DNA of 8,737 nucleotides, from NCBI GenBank assembly GCA_018400055.1, contig JAGYNK010000017.1, forward strand, positions 1 through 8,737, given 5' to 3'. This document shows, piece after piece, positions 1 to 6,151 of the stretch. Both the position numbers and the translations under genes were made by a program. Origin of the DNA: Candidatus Moraniibacteriota bacterium. GTDB taxonomy: Bacteria > Patescibacteriota > Minisyncoccia > Moranbacterales > UBA9337. The notes under the pieces are model-generated. The model searched no databases. It was not told the origin of the DNA and worked only from the letters and a program-made list of their open reading frames with translations. Numbering within the stretch: the first letter of the stretch is position 1; every line of letters begins with the position of its first letter.

Positions 1-462
1 AACAAAAGCATAGCTATAGGTCGGGATAAAATTTTAAAGCAGAAAACCAGAATTACCCTAGAGCAACAAGGGGAGGTAGTTGATTATATGGAAATTTATT
101 ACCAAAAAAATAAGCATCCTGTTTTTTACAAAGGTCAAAATGAATTTCACCGAGCTTTTGCTTACTTTTTGGACAAAAAAAATATTCCGCGGGATGGAAT
201 ATCTTTAAGTAAAGTTTATCGGCAAGGAAATTATTTTCTGATAATCAGAACCCAATCAGACCTTCAAGACTATTTTGAAAAATACGGCGTTGCTTTTGAT
301 TTTATTTCCCGGAAAGAATTTGGAACCCTGTCTGTTTTAAGATTAAGCCCTAAAGAAAATTCAATTACGGACGAAGCTATAAATATTTCTGAAGTAGAAA
401 GAGACAGAGAAGATGATGACGAAGATAAAGAAGCCAGGAGATATAAATGGAAAGAAATATAA
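1..462 (+). CDS. Unrecognised protein, 5' end outside the window
   Basis: The frame is open from the first base to the TAA at 460-462, giving 153 visible codons. An ATG at 88 is preceded by GGGGAGG at 70-76 (11-nt gap) and could start a 124-residue protein. The 29 codons before it (NKSIAIGRDKI..., then ITLEQQGEVVDY) read like ordinary protein running straight into the ATG, so I favour a start upstream of the window. The visible part is soluble, with no membrane segment or signal peptide. It has an aromatic-rich middle (FHRAFAYFLDKK, then YFLIIRTQSDLQDYF) and a highly charged acidic/basic tail (ERDREDDDEDKEARR). I recognise no family and propose no function. It converges on the beta-helix gene at 566. 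Confidence 0.6.
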   Translation, partial: NKSIAIGRDKILKQKTRITLEQQGEVVDYMEIYYQKNKHPVFYKGQNEFHRAFAYFLDKKNIPRDGISLSKVYRQGNYFLIIRTQSDLQDYFEKYGVAFDFISRKEFGTLSVLRLSPKENSITDEAINISEVERDREDDDEDKEARRYKWKEI

Positions 463-565
463 AAAACATTATAAATGTTGAAAATGTTTTATTGCTTCGC
501 TTGTTCTAAATGTTTTAAATACTGAAAACAAAACAACTTCAACAATTAGAACAATTAGAACGCTT
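463..565. repeat. Convergent intergenic spacer with AT-rich word repeats
   Basis: This is the 103-bp gap between two convergent genes. It holds a tandem pair of the 9-mer CAATTAGAA (543-560). It also has a perfect 9-bp inverted repeat, TTGTTCTAA at 501-509 against TTAGAACAA at 546-554. A short AACATT-ATA-AATGTT hairpin (465-479) reads on the minus strand into a T-rich stretch and might be a weak terminator for the beta-helix gene; its stem is only 6 bp and almost all A/T. Short repeated words of this type fill many gaps in Parcubacteria-like genomes. Confidence 0.45.
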
Positions 566-1510
566 CTAAAGCCGGCAAATGGGACTGTAATTTCCCAGCC
601 TATTTTCAAAGTATACATTTTCCTTGAGTGACATAGAATTGGAAAAATAGTCCGCAGAAAAAATTCCACCGCTGGGGTTACTGCAGTCAATGCCGTATTT
701 ATCGCTTCTGGCCAGTCCGTTTTTTTCTATTTCAATTTCTCCTAATTGGACGTTTCCTGAATAAAATTGCGTATTGATAGCGCTTGATTCGTTGCCTTTA
801 ATTTCATTTTTGGATATTTTTAAATCCGCTTTTTTTACGATTAGCTCAATTCCGCTTTCGCCATTGTCATAAATTTCATTATTTTTTATGGTTCCCTTGA
901 CTTTTGATCTCATATCAATGCCTTCTTCATCGTTATCACAAATCTTATTGTCCACTAATTCAATTTTGCCCTTTTTAATATATAATCCCTTGCCGTTACT
1001 CTTATAGATCTTAGAATCTTCAATGGTCACTTTTTCGGAATCATTGCGATCAGATTTTAGAATCTCAACCCCTATTTTCTTGGAGCTTTTTATTTTGCAA
1101 TCTTCAATCTCCGCTTTAACATTTTCATCCACCAATATTCCCGTCTTACCCTTATAAACTCGCATATCTTTTATAGCAGAATGATCTTTCATTTTTACCG
1201 CGTACTTTTTATTTTTCCCATTTATAATGGTGCGGTTGTCACCTTTACCGTAAAGTTCTACATATTTTCCGACAGTAATCTGCTCTTCATATTCTCCACC
1301 AGCCACATAAACTTTTCGGTCATCTTTGTCATTCTCAAGAGCGGCGGCTATTCCCTCTGAAATCGTATCGTAAGGATGATCAGCGGAACCATCTTCAATG
1401 CCGGTCTCGTTGTCTTTATCCACGTAAATGTCATAATTATCTGCGTAAGTCGGATTGCCTATCAATATCCCAAACATTATAACTGCACCGCTTAAAATTA
1501 TTTTTTTCAT
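566..1510 (-). CDS. Secreted right-handed parallel beta-helix protein
   Basis: A 314-residue protein with a clear Sec signal peptide: MKK, a hydrophobic core at residues 4-18, and a likely cleavage after T21-Y-A23. Residues 28-57 (IYVDKDNETG, then GSADHPYDTISEGIAAA) match the opening of DUF1565/pectate-lyase-like proteins. From about 70 to 270 come short rungs of strand-turn-strand with repeated N/D-G and I-x-N/D patterns (for example ITVGKYVELYGKG, IKNNEIYDNGESGIEL), as in a parallel beta-helix. No catalytic site can be assigned; such proteins bind or cleave polysaccharides or act as surface structures. The gene starts 4 nt after the flippase stop, so the two are very likely co-transcribed and perhaps translationally coupled; no Shine-Dalgarno sequence precedes the ATG. 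The gene ends with TAG at 566-568. Confidence 0.82.
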   Translation of the reverse strand: MKKIILSGAVIMFGILIGNPTYADNYDIYVDKDNETGIEDGSADHPYDTISEGIAAALENDKDDRKVYVAGGEYEEQITVGKYVELYGKGDNRTIINGKNKKYAVKMKDHSAIKDMRVYKGKTGILVDENVKAEIEDCKIKSSKKIGVEILKSDRNDSEKVTIEDSKIYKSNGKGLYIKKGKIELVDNKICDNDEEGIDMRSKVKGTIKNNEIYDNGESGIELIVKKADLKISKNEIKGNESSAINTQFYSGNVQLGEIEIEKNGLARSDKYGIDCSNPSGGIFSADYFSNSMSLKENVYFENRLGNYSPICRL

Positions 1511-1514
1511 AAAT

Positions 1515-2987
1515 CTATTTTCTAGAAATTAATTTTTTAAAAATTTCAATATCCTCTTTTTTAAATTCTCGCAGTATGCTTATAATTATAAGGTATATGA
1601 CTAAAAGAAGCAAAGCCCAAATTACAAAATACATATTTTTCTCTTCAGGTAAAAGCCAAGATGCTAAACAGATTACAAGAGAAGCCAATGTGACTTTAAG
1701 TAAGCTCTTAATATTGAATAAAACCCCAAAATATTTTTTAACAAAATAGAGCATGACAAGCATTACGGACAGCGAGGATAGGGAAGTGGCAATAGCGGCG
1801 CCCGCCAACGCGTATTTTTCAATTAGAAAATAATTCAAAGTGATGTTTAGCATGACTCCAAAAAGAGCAATAAACATGGGGATTTTCACTTTTCCGGCGC
1901 CATTTACGGCAAAACTCATAATATAGAAAATAGTTAAAAAGCCCACTCCGATAGCCAAAATAGACATAGGAAAAGCTGAATCTGCGTAGGATGTTCCGTA
2001 AAAAATTTTAATTATAGGAGTGGAAAATATGGACATCGAAATTATTAGCGGAGGCAAAAATAGAAGCATTAAGCGGAGTGATTGACTGATTATTTTTTGA
2101 GTTTCCTTTAAGTCTTTTTGCGAAGTCGTTTTAGAAACGGTTGGAAGCAAGACAATAGCCAGCGCGTAAAAAAGATAATAGGGAATACGCCCGACAGTTA
2201 AAGCACCGTTATAAATTCCGGTAAGATAATCATCATGCAATAAACCTTTGACCATATACAAATCAATAGAAATCATAATTTCATAAAAGAGCATAAAAAG
2301 CGTAAGCGGCCAAGCATAATTAAGCAAGCGCGAATAATAGTTGATTTTTGGCGAATCATCATCAATGCGAATATTTTTTCTAGAGCTAAATTTATCTATT
2401 GCAAACGCGATTAAGAAAACTAAAAATGGCGCTACTATATAGCCGGCTATAGCTCCTTCTGTTTTAAAAAAATAAGCCAGGCCAATAATAAAAATAACTT
2501 TAGCGATGGAACGAACGGTTTTTAAAACAGCTTGGATATTGAAGCGGTGAATGCCGGTAAAATAATAAAAATAAAAAGAAGCGGCGGCAAAAGCCGGAAT
2601 TATTAAAGTGGAAATTCTAAATAGGGGCGTGAGAGTGGGATCGCCCAACACGCGAGAAATTAAAGGTGCCAACGCAAAAAATATTAAAGTTACTCCACCG
2701 ATTAAAATTGACTGCAAAATTAAAGACTGTCGCTTAATAATTCTAATCATATTCGGCCGAGTCTCAAAAAATTCGCTCAGATACTTGCTCATAGCGGTAG
2801 GAATTCCATTACCGATTAAAACTATAATCATGGTGGTAAGGGTTACTACTAGCCCGTAGCGTCCATAATCAGCCGGACCTAAAATTCGTCCCACGCCGGA
2901 GTGAACGATATATCCGGAAATATTAAAAACAATTTCCGCCACGGTAAGCCAAAAAATCGATTTTACGATATGCTGTTTTTTTTCCAT
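1515..2987 (-). CDS. Polysaccharide flippase (MOP superfamily, Wzx-like)
   Basis: A 490-residue polytopic membrane protein with roughly 12-14 hydrophobic segments, the usual size and topology for O-antigen/teichoic acid/oligosaccharide flippases of the MOP (MATE/Wzx/MurJ) superfamily. The N-terminal family signature is visible: KSIFWLTVAEIVFNISGY (residues 9-26), then GRILGPADYGRYGLV (33-47) and IGNGIPTAMSKYLSE (58-72). The C-terminal half carries the second flippase repeat (Polysacc_synt_C-like), around PMSILAIGVGFLTIFYIMSFAVNGAGK. The expected role is moving lipid-linked glycan across the cytoplasmic membrane; the substrate cannot be read from sequence. It is followed after 4 nt by the secreted beta-helix gene and preceded by a 380-bp gap. 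No Shine-Dalgarno sequence is visible before the ATG at 2987. MurJ is a less likely alternative. Confidence 0.9.
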   Translation of the reverse strand: MEKKQHIVKSIFWLTVAEIVFNISGYIVHSGVGRILGPADYGRYGLVVTLTTMIIVLIGNGIPTAMSKYLSEFFETRPNMIRIIKRQSLILQSILIGGVTLIFFALAPLISRVLGDPTLTPLFRISTLIIPAFAAASFYFYYFTGIHRFNIQAVLKTVRSIAKVIFIIGLAYFFKTEGAIAGYIVAPFLVFLIAFAIDKFSSRKNIRIDDDSPKINYYSRLLNYAWPLTLFMLFYEIMISIDLYMVKGLLHDDYLTGIYNGALTVGRIPYYLFYALAIVLLPTVSKTTSQKDLKETQKIISQSLRLMLLFLPPLIISMSIFSTPIIKIFYGTSYADSAFPMSILAIGVGFLTIFYIMSFAVNGAGKVKIPMFIALFGVMLNITLNYFLIEKYALAGAAIATSLSSLSVMLVMLYFVKKYFGVLFNIKSLLKVTLASLVICLASWLLPEEKNMYFVIWALLLLVIYLIIISILREFKKEDIEIFKKLISRK

Positions 2988-3008
2988 GAATTTAATTTAT
3001 TGAATAAA

Positions 3009-3047
3009 TAATAGGATTGACATTTCTTGTATTTTATAATCCTATTA
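3009..3047. promoter_or_regulatory. 10-bp perfect inverted repeat upstream of the flippase
   Basis: TAATAGGATT (3009-3018) faces its exact complement AATCCTATTA (3038-3047) across a 19-nt spacer. The near arm is 22 nt upstream of the flippase ATG. A third copy of the word occurs at 3254-3263. It could be an operator or a leader hairpin in the flippase mRNA. There is no direct evidence for either, and AT-rich gaps of this kind often carry such words. Confidence 0.35.
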
Positions 3048-3215
3048 GTGACTGTTTTTTATTTCCCTCCGCCCATAAATTTAAAGGTTACCATTTATCA
3101 TTTGCAACTTACTACCATTTTACTAATAATGGTAATCTGTTACATGTTTATTTTTCCGTTTGCTTTATTTTTTCATATTTTATATTTCATATTTCATTGA
3201 ATTCATTTTAATTTT

Positions 3216-3312
3216 TGTCATGCTGAACTTGTTTCAGCATCTAAAATAAACCATAATAGGATTTAGATGCTGAAATCTGACTACTGGACAGGCAGGCGAG
3301 TTAAGAATGACA
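3216..3312. repeat. Intergenic palindromic repeat element (copy A)
   Basis: A 97-bp imperfect palindrome bounded by TGTCAT (3216-3221) and ATGACA (3307-3312). Its core is a perfect 14-bp inverted repeat: TTTCAGCATCTAAA (3232-3245) against TTTAGATGCTGAAA (3262-3275). The left arm carries the GTCATGCTGAACTTGTTTC sequence that I know from interspersed repeats in many bacterial genomes. The right arm is interrupted by a CAGGCAGGCGAG stretch. It lies between the kinase stop and the flippase and shares its end sequences with the two copies inside the kinase gene. Confidence 0.7.
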
Positions 3313-3367
3313 TAAGAAATAAATCGCGGCTTTTTAGTGCCTTTAATGAAAATAACTTAAAATAAGT

Positions 3368-4126
3368 TCATTCGCCATACTTTGTTATTGCATGATTTTT
3401 TATTTCCTCAAAAATTTCTTCTTTATTTCTGTCGCCGTTTATTATTTTTGCTTCCGTAAAATTTTTAAAATAACGGTCGTATATTTTTTTCTTATCTTTC
3501 AAATATTGCAAACCTTGGTCGGGAACGCGCTCGCGTTTCATAATAATTTCGGGAGAATTTTTAAGATAAAACGCTAATAGGTTATTCTGAACGGAGTGAA
3601 GCGAAGCGAAAACTGCCTGCCGGCAAGGCAGGACCCCCGTAAAATTATCGTCTGATTTATTTAAACGGGATTCCTTACTATGCTCGGAATGACGCTGAAG
3701 CTCTAAGTATTTTATGTTTATAATTGTATCCCAAAAAAAACGATCGCTTAAAATGAAATCGTAATTTTGTCTTTCTAATTTTTTTACCAGCTTTTTAAAT
3801 CGCGAAATGTCAATTCGCAGAGCGATTTTGCGTAGTTGAATTTTCAGCCAGTTAGCATGAATGACAGATTTACTGTCATTGCGAGGAGCAAAGCGACGTG
3901 GAAATCTCGTATAATTATCACTGGTGTTATTTAAACGGGATTCCTCGCTTCGCTCGGAATGACAAGAACGTAACATTTCAAAAATTCTATTTCCAACAGA
4001 AAAACCCACCGCGTGAAAGTAAAAAACTTTCTTGCCCCGCGATTCTAAATATTTTTTTAATAAATTTATCTGAGTTGACTTTCCGCTTCCATCCAGGCCG
4101 GAAATAGTGATGGTTCTAATATTCAT
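3368..4126 (-). CDS. Thymidylate-kinase-like P-loop kinase carrying two in-frame repeat insertions
   Basis: With the ATG at 4126 the protein has 252 residues. The P-loop is GLDGSGKST (residues 10-18), in the context of thymidylate kinases. S-D128-R129-F matches the family DR(Y/F) motif, and RERVPDQGLQYLKDKK (198-213) resembles the Tmk LID/downstream segment. It therefore probably phosphorylates a nucleoside monophosphate, most likely dTMP, though dTMP specificity is not proven. Residues 55-84 and about 145-182 are translations of palindromic repeats and have no place in the kinase fold; without them it is about 184 residues, close to small Tmk-like kinases. A start at 4141 (MFHAY...) is possible, but those codons lie in an ATGTAACATGG word repeat. 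It ends with TGA at 3368. The frame is intact, so it may be functional, but a decaying gene is not excluded. Confidence 0.72.
   Translation of the reverse strand: MNIRTITISGLDGSGKSTQINLLKKYLESRGKKVFYFHAVGFSVGNRIFEMLRSCHSERSEESRLNNTSDNYTRFPRRFAPRNDSKSVIHANWLKIQLRKIALRIDISRFKKLVKKLERQNYDFILSDRFFWDTIINIKYLELQRHSEHSKESRLNKSDDNFTGVLPCRQAVFASLHSVQNNLLAFYLKNSPEIIMKRERVPDQGLQYLKDKKKIYDRYFKNFTEAKIINGDRNKEEIFEEIKNHAITKYGE
3581..3693. repeat. Palindromic repeat element inside the kinase gene (copy B)
   Basis: A 113-bp element running from GTTATTCTGAACGGAGTGAA (left) to GCTCGGAATGAC (right), an imperfect palindrome of the GTCATTC...GAATGAC type. It is read in frame on the minus strand as about 38 residues starting RHSEHSKESRLN (residues 145-182). 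It sits between the DRF-motif helix and the strand AFYLKNSPEI of the kinase. A shorter GC-rich palindrome is nested in its left half. Confidence 0.8.
3613..3632. repeat. Short GC-rich palindrome nested in copy B
   Basis: CTGCCTGCCGGCAAGGCAGG has CCTGCC (3616-3621) facing GGCAGG (3627-3632), with CTGCC/GGCAG and the self-complementary TGCCGGCA overlapping. It is markedly more GC-rich than its surroundings and is translated in frame as part of LPCRQA. A related CAGGCAGGCG stretch occurs in copy A near 3288-3298. Confidence 0.6.
3875..3964. repeat. Palindromic repeat element inside the kinase gene (copy C)
   Basis: A 90-bp element, exactly 30 codons, from GTCATTGCGAGGAGC to GCTTCGCTCGGAATGACA, with imperfectly complementary arms. 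Read on the minus strand it encodes residues 55-84 of the kinase, starting CHSERSEESRLN and ending FAPRND. These peptides are familiar as translations of a widespread bacterial interspersed repeat. It follows the kinase segment NRIFEMLRS and precedes SVIHANWLK. Confidence 0.82.
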
Positions 4127-4167
4127 ATAAGCATGGAACATGTAACATGGAGCAAAAACGGAGAAGA

Positions 4168-4533
4168 TTATTTTTTACTTACTCCCTTAATGGTCGTCCA
4201 AAGCATTGCTCCTAGTTCTTCTGCCAAATCAATTAATAGTTGATAATCTTTTTTCGCGAGATATTTCTCACGATAAGAGAAAAATATAAGATATTTTGAT
4301 TCTTTTAATGATCCGTATGCTATTTTTAAAAAATATCTATATTCTTTATCTCCCTTTCTTGCGTAGCCCTCAATATAATTAAGCACGACCGATAAAGCCG
4401 CGCGTCGCAGTTGTGATGTAACTCCATACATTTCTTCCCGCGGAAATTTTTTAGTCAGATGATATACGCGATAGGCATAGTGATCCGATTTTTTCTTTAA
4501 TATATCGTGAAAGCTTTCATTTTTTACGCGCAT
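4168..4533 (-). CDS. Four-helix-bundle protein (S23 / 23S rRNA intervening-sequence family)
   Basis: A 121-residue protein, the normal length for the S23/four-helix-bundle family (PF05635-like). The family core is clear: FPREEMYGVTSQLRRAALSV (residues 30-49), then NYIEGYARKG (52-61), FLKIAYGSLKESKYLIFF (68-85) and a last helix LAEELGAMLWTTIKGVSKK (103-121). Members were first found inside 23S rRNA intervening sequences and include the Avd accessory protein of diversity-generating retroelements; most, including this one, have no established function. No reverse transcriptase or rRNA gene is in the window. It lies 52 nt downstream of rtcB and 41 nt upstream of the preferred kinase start, on the same strand, so the three may be co-transcribed. 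No Shine-Dalgarno sequence is visible. Confidence 0.88.
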   Translation of the reverse strand: MRVKNESFHDILKKKSDHYAYRVYHLTKKFPREEMYGVTSQLRRAALSVVLNYIEGYARKGDKEYRYFLKIAYGSLKESKYLIFFSYREKYLAKKDYQLLIDLAEELGAMLWTTIKGVSKK

Positions 4534-4585
4534 TTATTTTTTACAATTTGTTTTGTGCTTTATGCTATGTGTTCTATGTTTTATG
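4534..4585. repeat. Spacer of short AT-rich word repeats
   Basis: The gap between rtcB and the four-helix-bundle gene consists of near-repeats of an ACATAG/ACATAA/GCATAA word on the minus strand (for example ACATAGAACACATAGCATAA). A second word repeat, AACATGTAACATGG, lies in the next gap and kinase leader (4138-4151). These look like expanded low-complexity spacers rather than defined regulatory sites. Confidence 0.4.
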
Positions 4586-6082
4586 TCAATACATTAATAC
4601 TGCTACCGGCTGCATTTTTACTACGGCATTAATAATTTTATTTTCTTCCATGCCTGAAATCACTTCCTCCACGTCCTTATAGTATGAACTGTCTTGCAAT
4701 ATCACGCCTTTGGATTTAGCGTTGTAAAGCTTTACATTGTTTTGCTTGGTTTTTTTAAAAAGCTCATTTTTATTTTTAGGCGCGTCTTCCTGTATTTTAT
4801 TTCTTCTTCCTGTTCCATGGCTGGCGGAGAAAAATGAGGATTCATTTTCATCCGTGCCCACTCCCAAATAAGCCGGCGTACTCATGGAGGAAGGAATGAA
4901 AACAGGCTCTCCTGTTTGTGAAAAAAGCGGGTGATTTCCCATTTTTTTGGGACCGTTGGCTCGGGTAGTTCCGTTACGGTGTATCCAAACATCCTTGCCG
5001 AAATGATTTTCTTTATTGATGAAAACATGAGGCATATCATAAAGTAAGTCCAGCTCTACGGCTTTTCCGAAAGTTTTTTCCAAAGCTTGATCTAAATGGT
5101 GAGTCAACACTAGGCGATTGGCAAATCCGAAATTGGCTGAAGCTTGATGAGCGCGGAGAAACATTCTTCCTTCCAGACTTTCCTCTTCATATCCAAAAAA
5201 CTCCTTCTTTCCTTGAGATTCCCTTATTTTTTTTGCTAAGCGCTGGTAAACTTTTTTCATCTGGCTGTTAAAAAAAGTTGTTCCGATTTTCAACATTACT
5301 TTTTGACTGAAATGCTCTTTGATCTTGGGCGTGTACATATAAGAAGCATATTGCCCGAGCAAACCCGATCCGGTGTGCATTAAGAATATATATTGCCCCT
5401 CCTTTAATCCAAACTTTTGGGCGATCTCCTCATTTCTTATTTCCGTAATTTTCATTAAATCCAAAAAATGGTTTCCGGCCGCACCTAAAATTCCCAGTCG
5501 GTATTTTCCCACATGAAAAAAGAACTTGGGAATGACATCCAGAATATCGCGGTTGGTGATGTCTTTCTCCGTTACCATATTGCCGCCGGAAAAAGTGTTT
5601 TCCAATTCGTTTTTAATTCTGGTTTTGAAATGTTTTTGCACGGGAGCGGTTCCGGAACGGGCGATATCCAAAGCCAAACCGTAGGAAATTTTAGTCCCGA
5701 TATATTTTTTAGTGGGAATAACTTTAACCAATTCTTTGAATAATTTGTCAATTTTTTTAGCGTCCAGCGTTTTTTCATCCAGGCTGGTTTTTATGAAACG
5801 CATCCCGCAGTTGGGAGCTGTATCGTTTATTTGAGGTAAGAGAAAATTTTGGCTGGCCACCACGGTTCCGGTAGGATTTTTGCGTCCCGGCTTGGGATGG
5901 ACATCGCTCATAGCGGCAATATGGCTGAAAAGCCTTTTATCTTTAGCTAGATTTTCCAATTGGCTAAAGGTGGCTTCATTGGGCAATAAATCATCGGAAG
6001 TGTGAAAAATCACCGGCACTTGCATAGCCTCGGTTTTAAATTGTTTTAAATGCTGATTGATGCTTGACAAATTTTTTGACAT
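4586..6082 (-). CDS. rtcB: RtcB-family RNA ligase, divergent
   Basis: A 498-residue protein matching full-length RtcB, the Mn/GTP-dependent ligase that joins RNA 2',3'-cyclic-phosphate or 3'-phosphate ends to 5'-OH ends in tRNA splicing or RNA repair. Visible landmarks are SDVHPKPG (59-66), NCGMRF with C92, GNHFLDL with N204-H205, HTGSGLLG with H236, YDMPH with H352, HRNGTTRA (368-375) and SASHGTGR with H422, the expected guanylylated histidine. The C-terminal AYKD-like segment is also present as YYKDVEEVI. Unusual points are that the metal-ligand motif D-x-x-C is replaced by D87-T-A-P-N-C92, and HSGSRG by HTGSGL, so this is a divergent subfamily. No Shine-Dalgarno sequence precedes the ATG; the gene ends with TGA. 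The first codons overlap the divergent promoter at 6064-6092. Confidence 0.9.
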   Translation of the reverse strand: MSKNLSSINQHLKQFKTEAMQVPVIFHTSDDLLPNEATFSQLENLAKDKRLFSHIAAMSDVHPKPGRKNPTGTVVASQNFLLPQINDTAPNCGMRFIKTSLDEKTLDAKKIDKLFKELVKVIPTKKYIGTKISYGLALDIARSGTAPVQKHFKTRIKNELENTFSGGNMVTEKDITNRDILDVIPKFFFHVGKYRLGILGAAGNHFLDLMKITEIRNEEIAQKFGLKEGQYIFLMHTGSGLLGQYASYMYTPKIKEHFSQKVMLKIGTTFFNSQMKKVYQRLAKKIRESQGKKEFFGYEEESLEGRMFLRAHQASANFGFANRLVLTHHLDQALEKTFGKAVELDLLYDMPHVFINKENHFGKDVWIHRNGTTRANGPKKMGNHPLFSQTGEPVFIPSSMSTPAYLGVGTDENESSFFSASHGTGRRNKIQEDAPKNKNELFKKTKQNNVKLYNAKSKGVILQDSSYYKDVEEVISGMEENKIINAVVKMQPVAVLMY

Positions 6083-6092
6083 AGATTATAAT
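6064..6092 (+). promoter_or_regulatory. Consensus sigma-70 promoter
   Basis: TTGACA (6064-6069) and TATAAT (6087-6092) are separated by exactly 17 nt, a perfect match to both boxes and the optimal spacing. The expected start near 6098-6101 would leave a leader of about 50 nt before the ATG at 6152. The -35 box lies inside the first codons of the divergent rtcB gene. No other promoter of this quality was found in the window. Confidence 0.8.
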
Positions 6093-6151
6093 TATGCGTT
6101 AATTAAATTAGTTCTTTGAAAAATATAAATATATTTGGAAGGGGATTGAAA

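Larger units (their letters stand above)
2988..3367. other. 380-bp intergenic region, rich in inverted repeats
   Basis: No credible gene lies here. It holds a 10-bp inverted repeat just upstream of the flippase (3009-3047) and AATGGTAA at 3128-3135, which can pair with TTACCATT at 3088-3095 or with TACCATT at 3113-3119. It also has a low-complexity stretch of ATTTCAT words (about 3163-3200) and a palindromic repeat element (3216-3312). A promoter for the flippase operon presumably lies here, but I could not find a convincing minus-strand -35/-10 pair. Confidence 0.6.

Noticed and set aside
469..690. 73-residue minus-strand frame overlapping the beta-helix gene end
   Set aside because: It is in another frame of a well-supported gene and I see no sign of a frameshift joining the two.
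3017..3040. TTGACA followed by TATAAT on the plus strand
   Set aside because: The boxes are only 12 nt apart, too close for a sigma-70 promoter, and no plus-strand gene follows.
3017..3211. 64-residue plus-strand open frame in the intergenic gap
   Set aside because: It has no ribosome binding site, reads low-complexity AT-rich sequence and resembles no protein.
3216..3964. CRISPR-like array, suggested by three repeats in a row
   Set aside because: The repeats are long imperfect palindromes of different lengths with coding sequence between them, not short identical repeats with uniform spacers, and no cas genes are present.
4127..4141. Earlier ATG for the kinase (MFHAY)
   Set aside because: These codons fall in an ATGTAACATGG word repeat, and family members begin a few residues before the P-loop strand, as the ATG at 4126 does.
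4168..4533. Diversity-generating retroelement, suggested by the Avd-like fold
   Set aside because: No reverse transcriptase or template/variable repeat pair is visible in the window.
4586..4588. UGA recoded as glycine, as in some CPR lineages
   Set aside because: TGA ends rtcB, the kinase, the CPHC gene and the GT-C fragment at the expected places, so it acts as a stop.
5513..5778. Open frames on both strands inside rtcB
   Set aside because: The rtcB frame carries all family motifs through this stretch; the others are shadows.
6116..6151. Earlier TTG start for the CPHC protein
   Set aside because: No ribosome binding site precedes it, while the ATG at 6152 has GGAAGGGG at good spacing.
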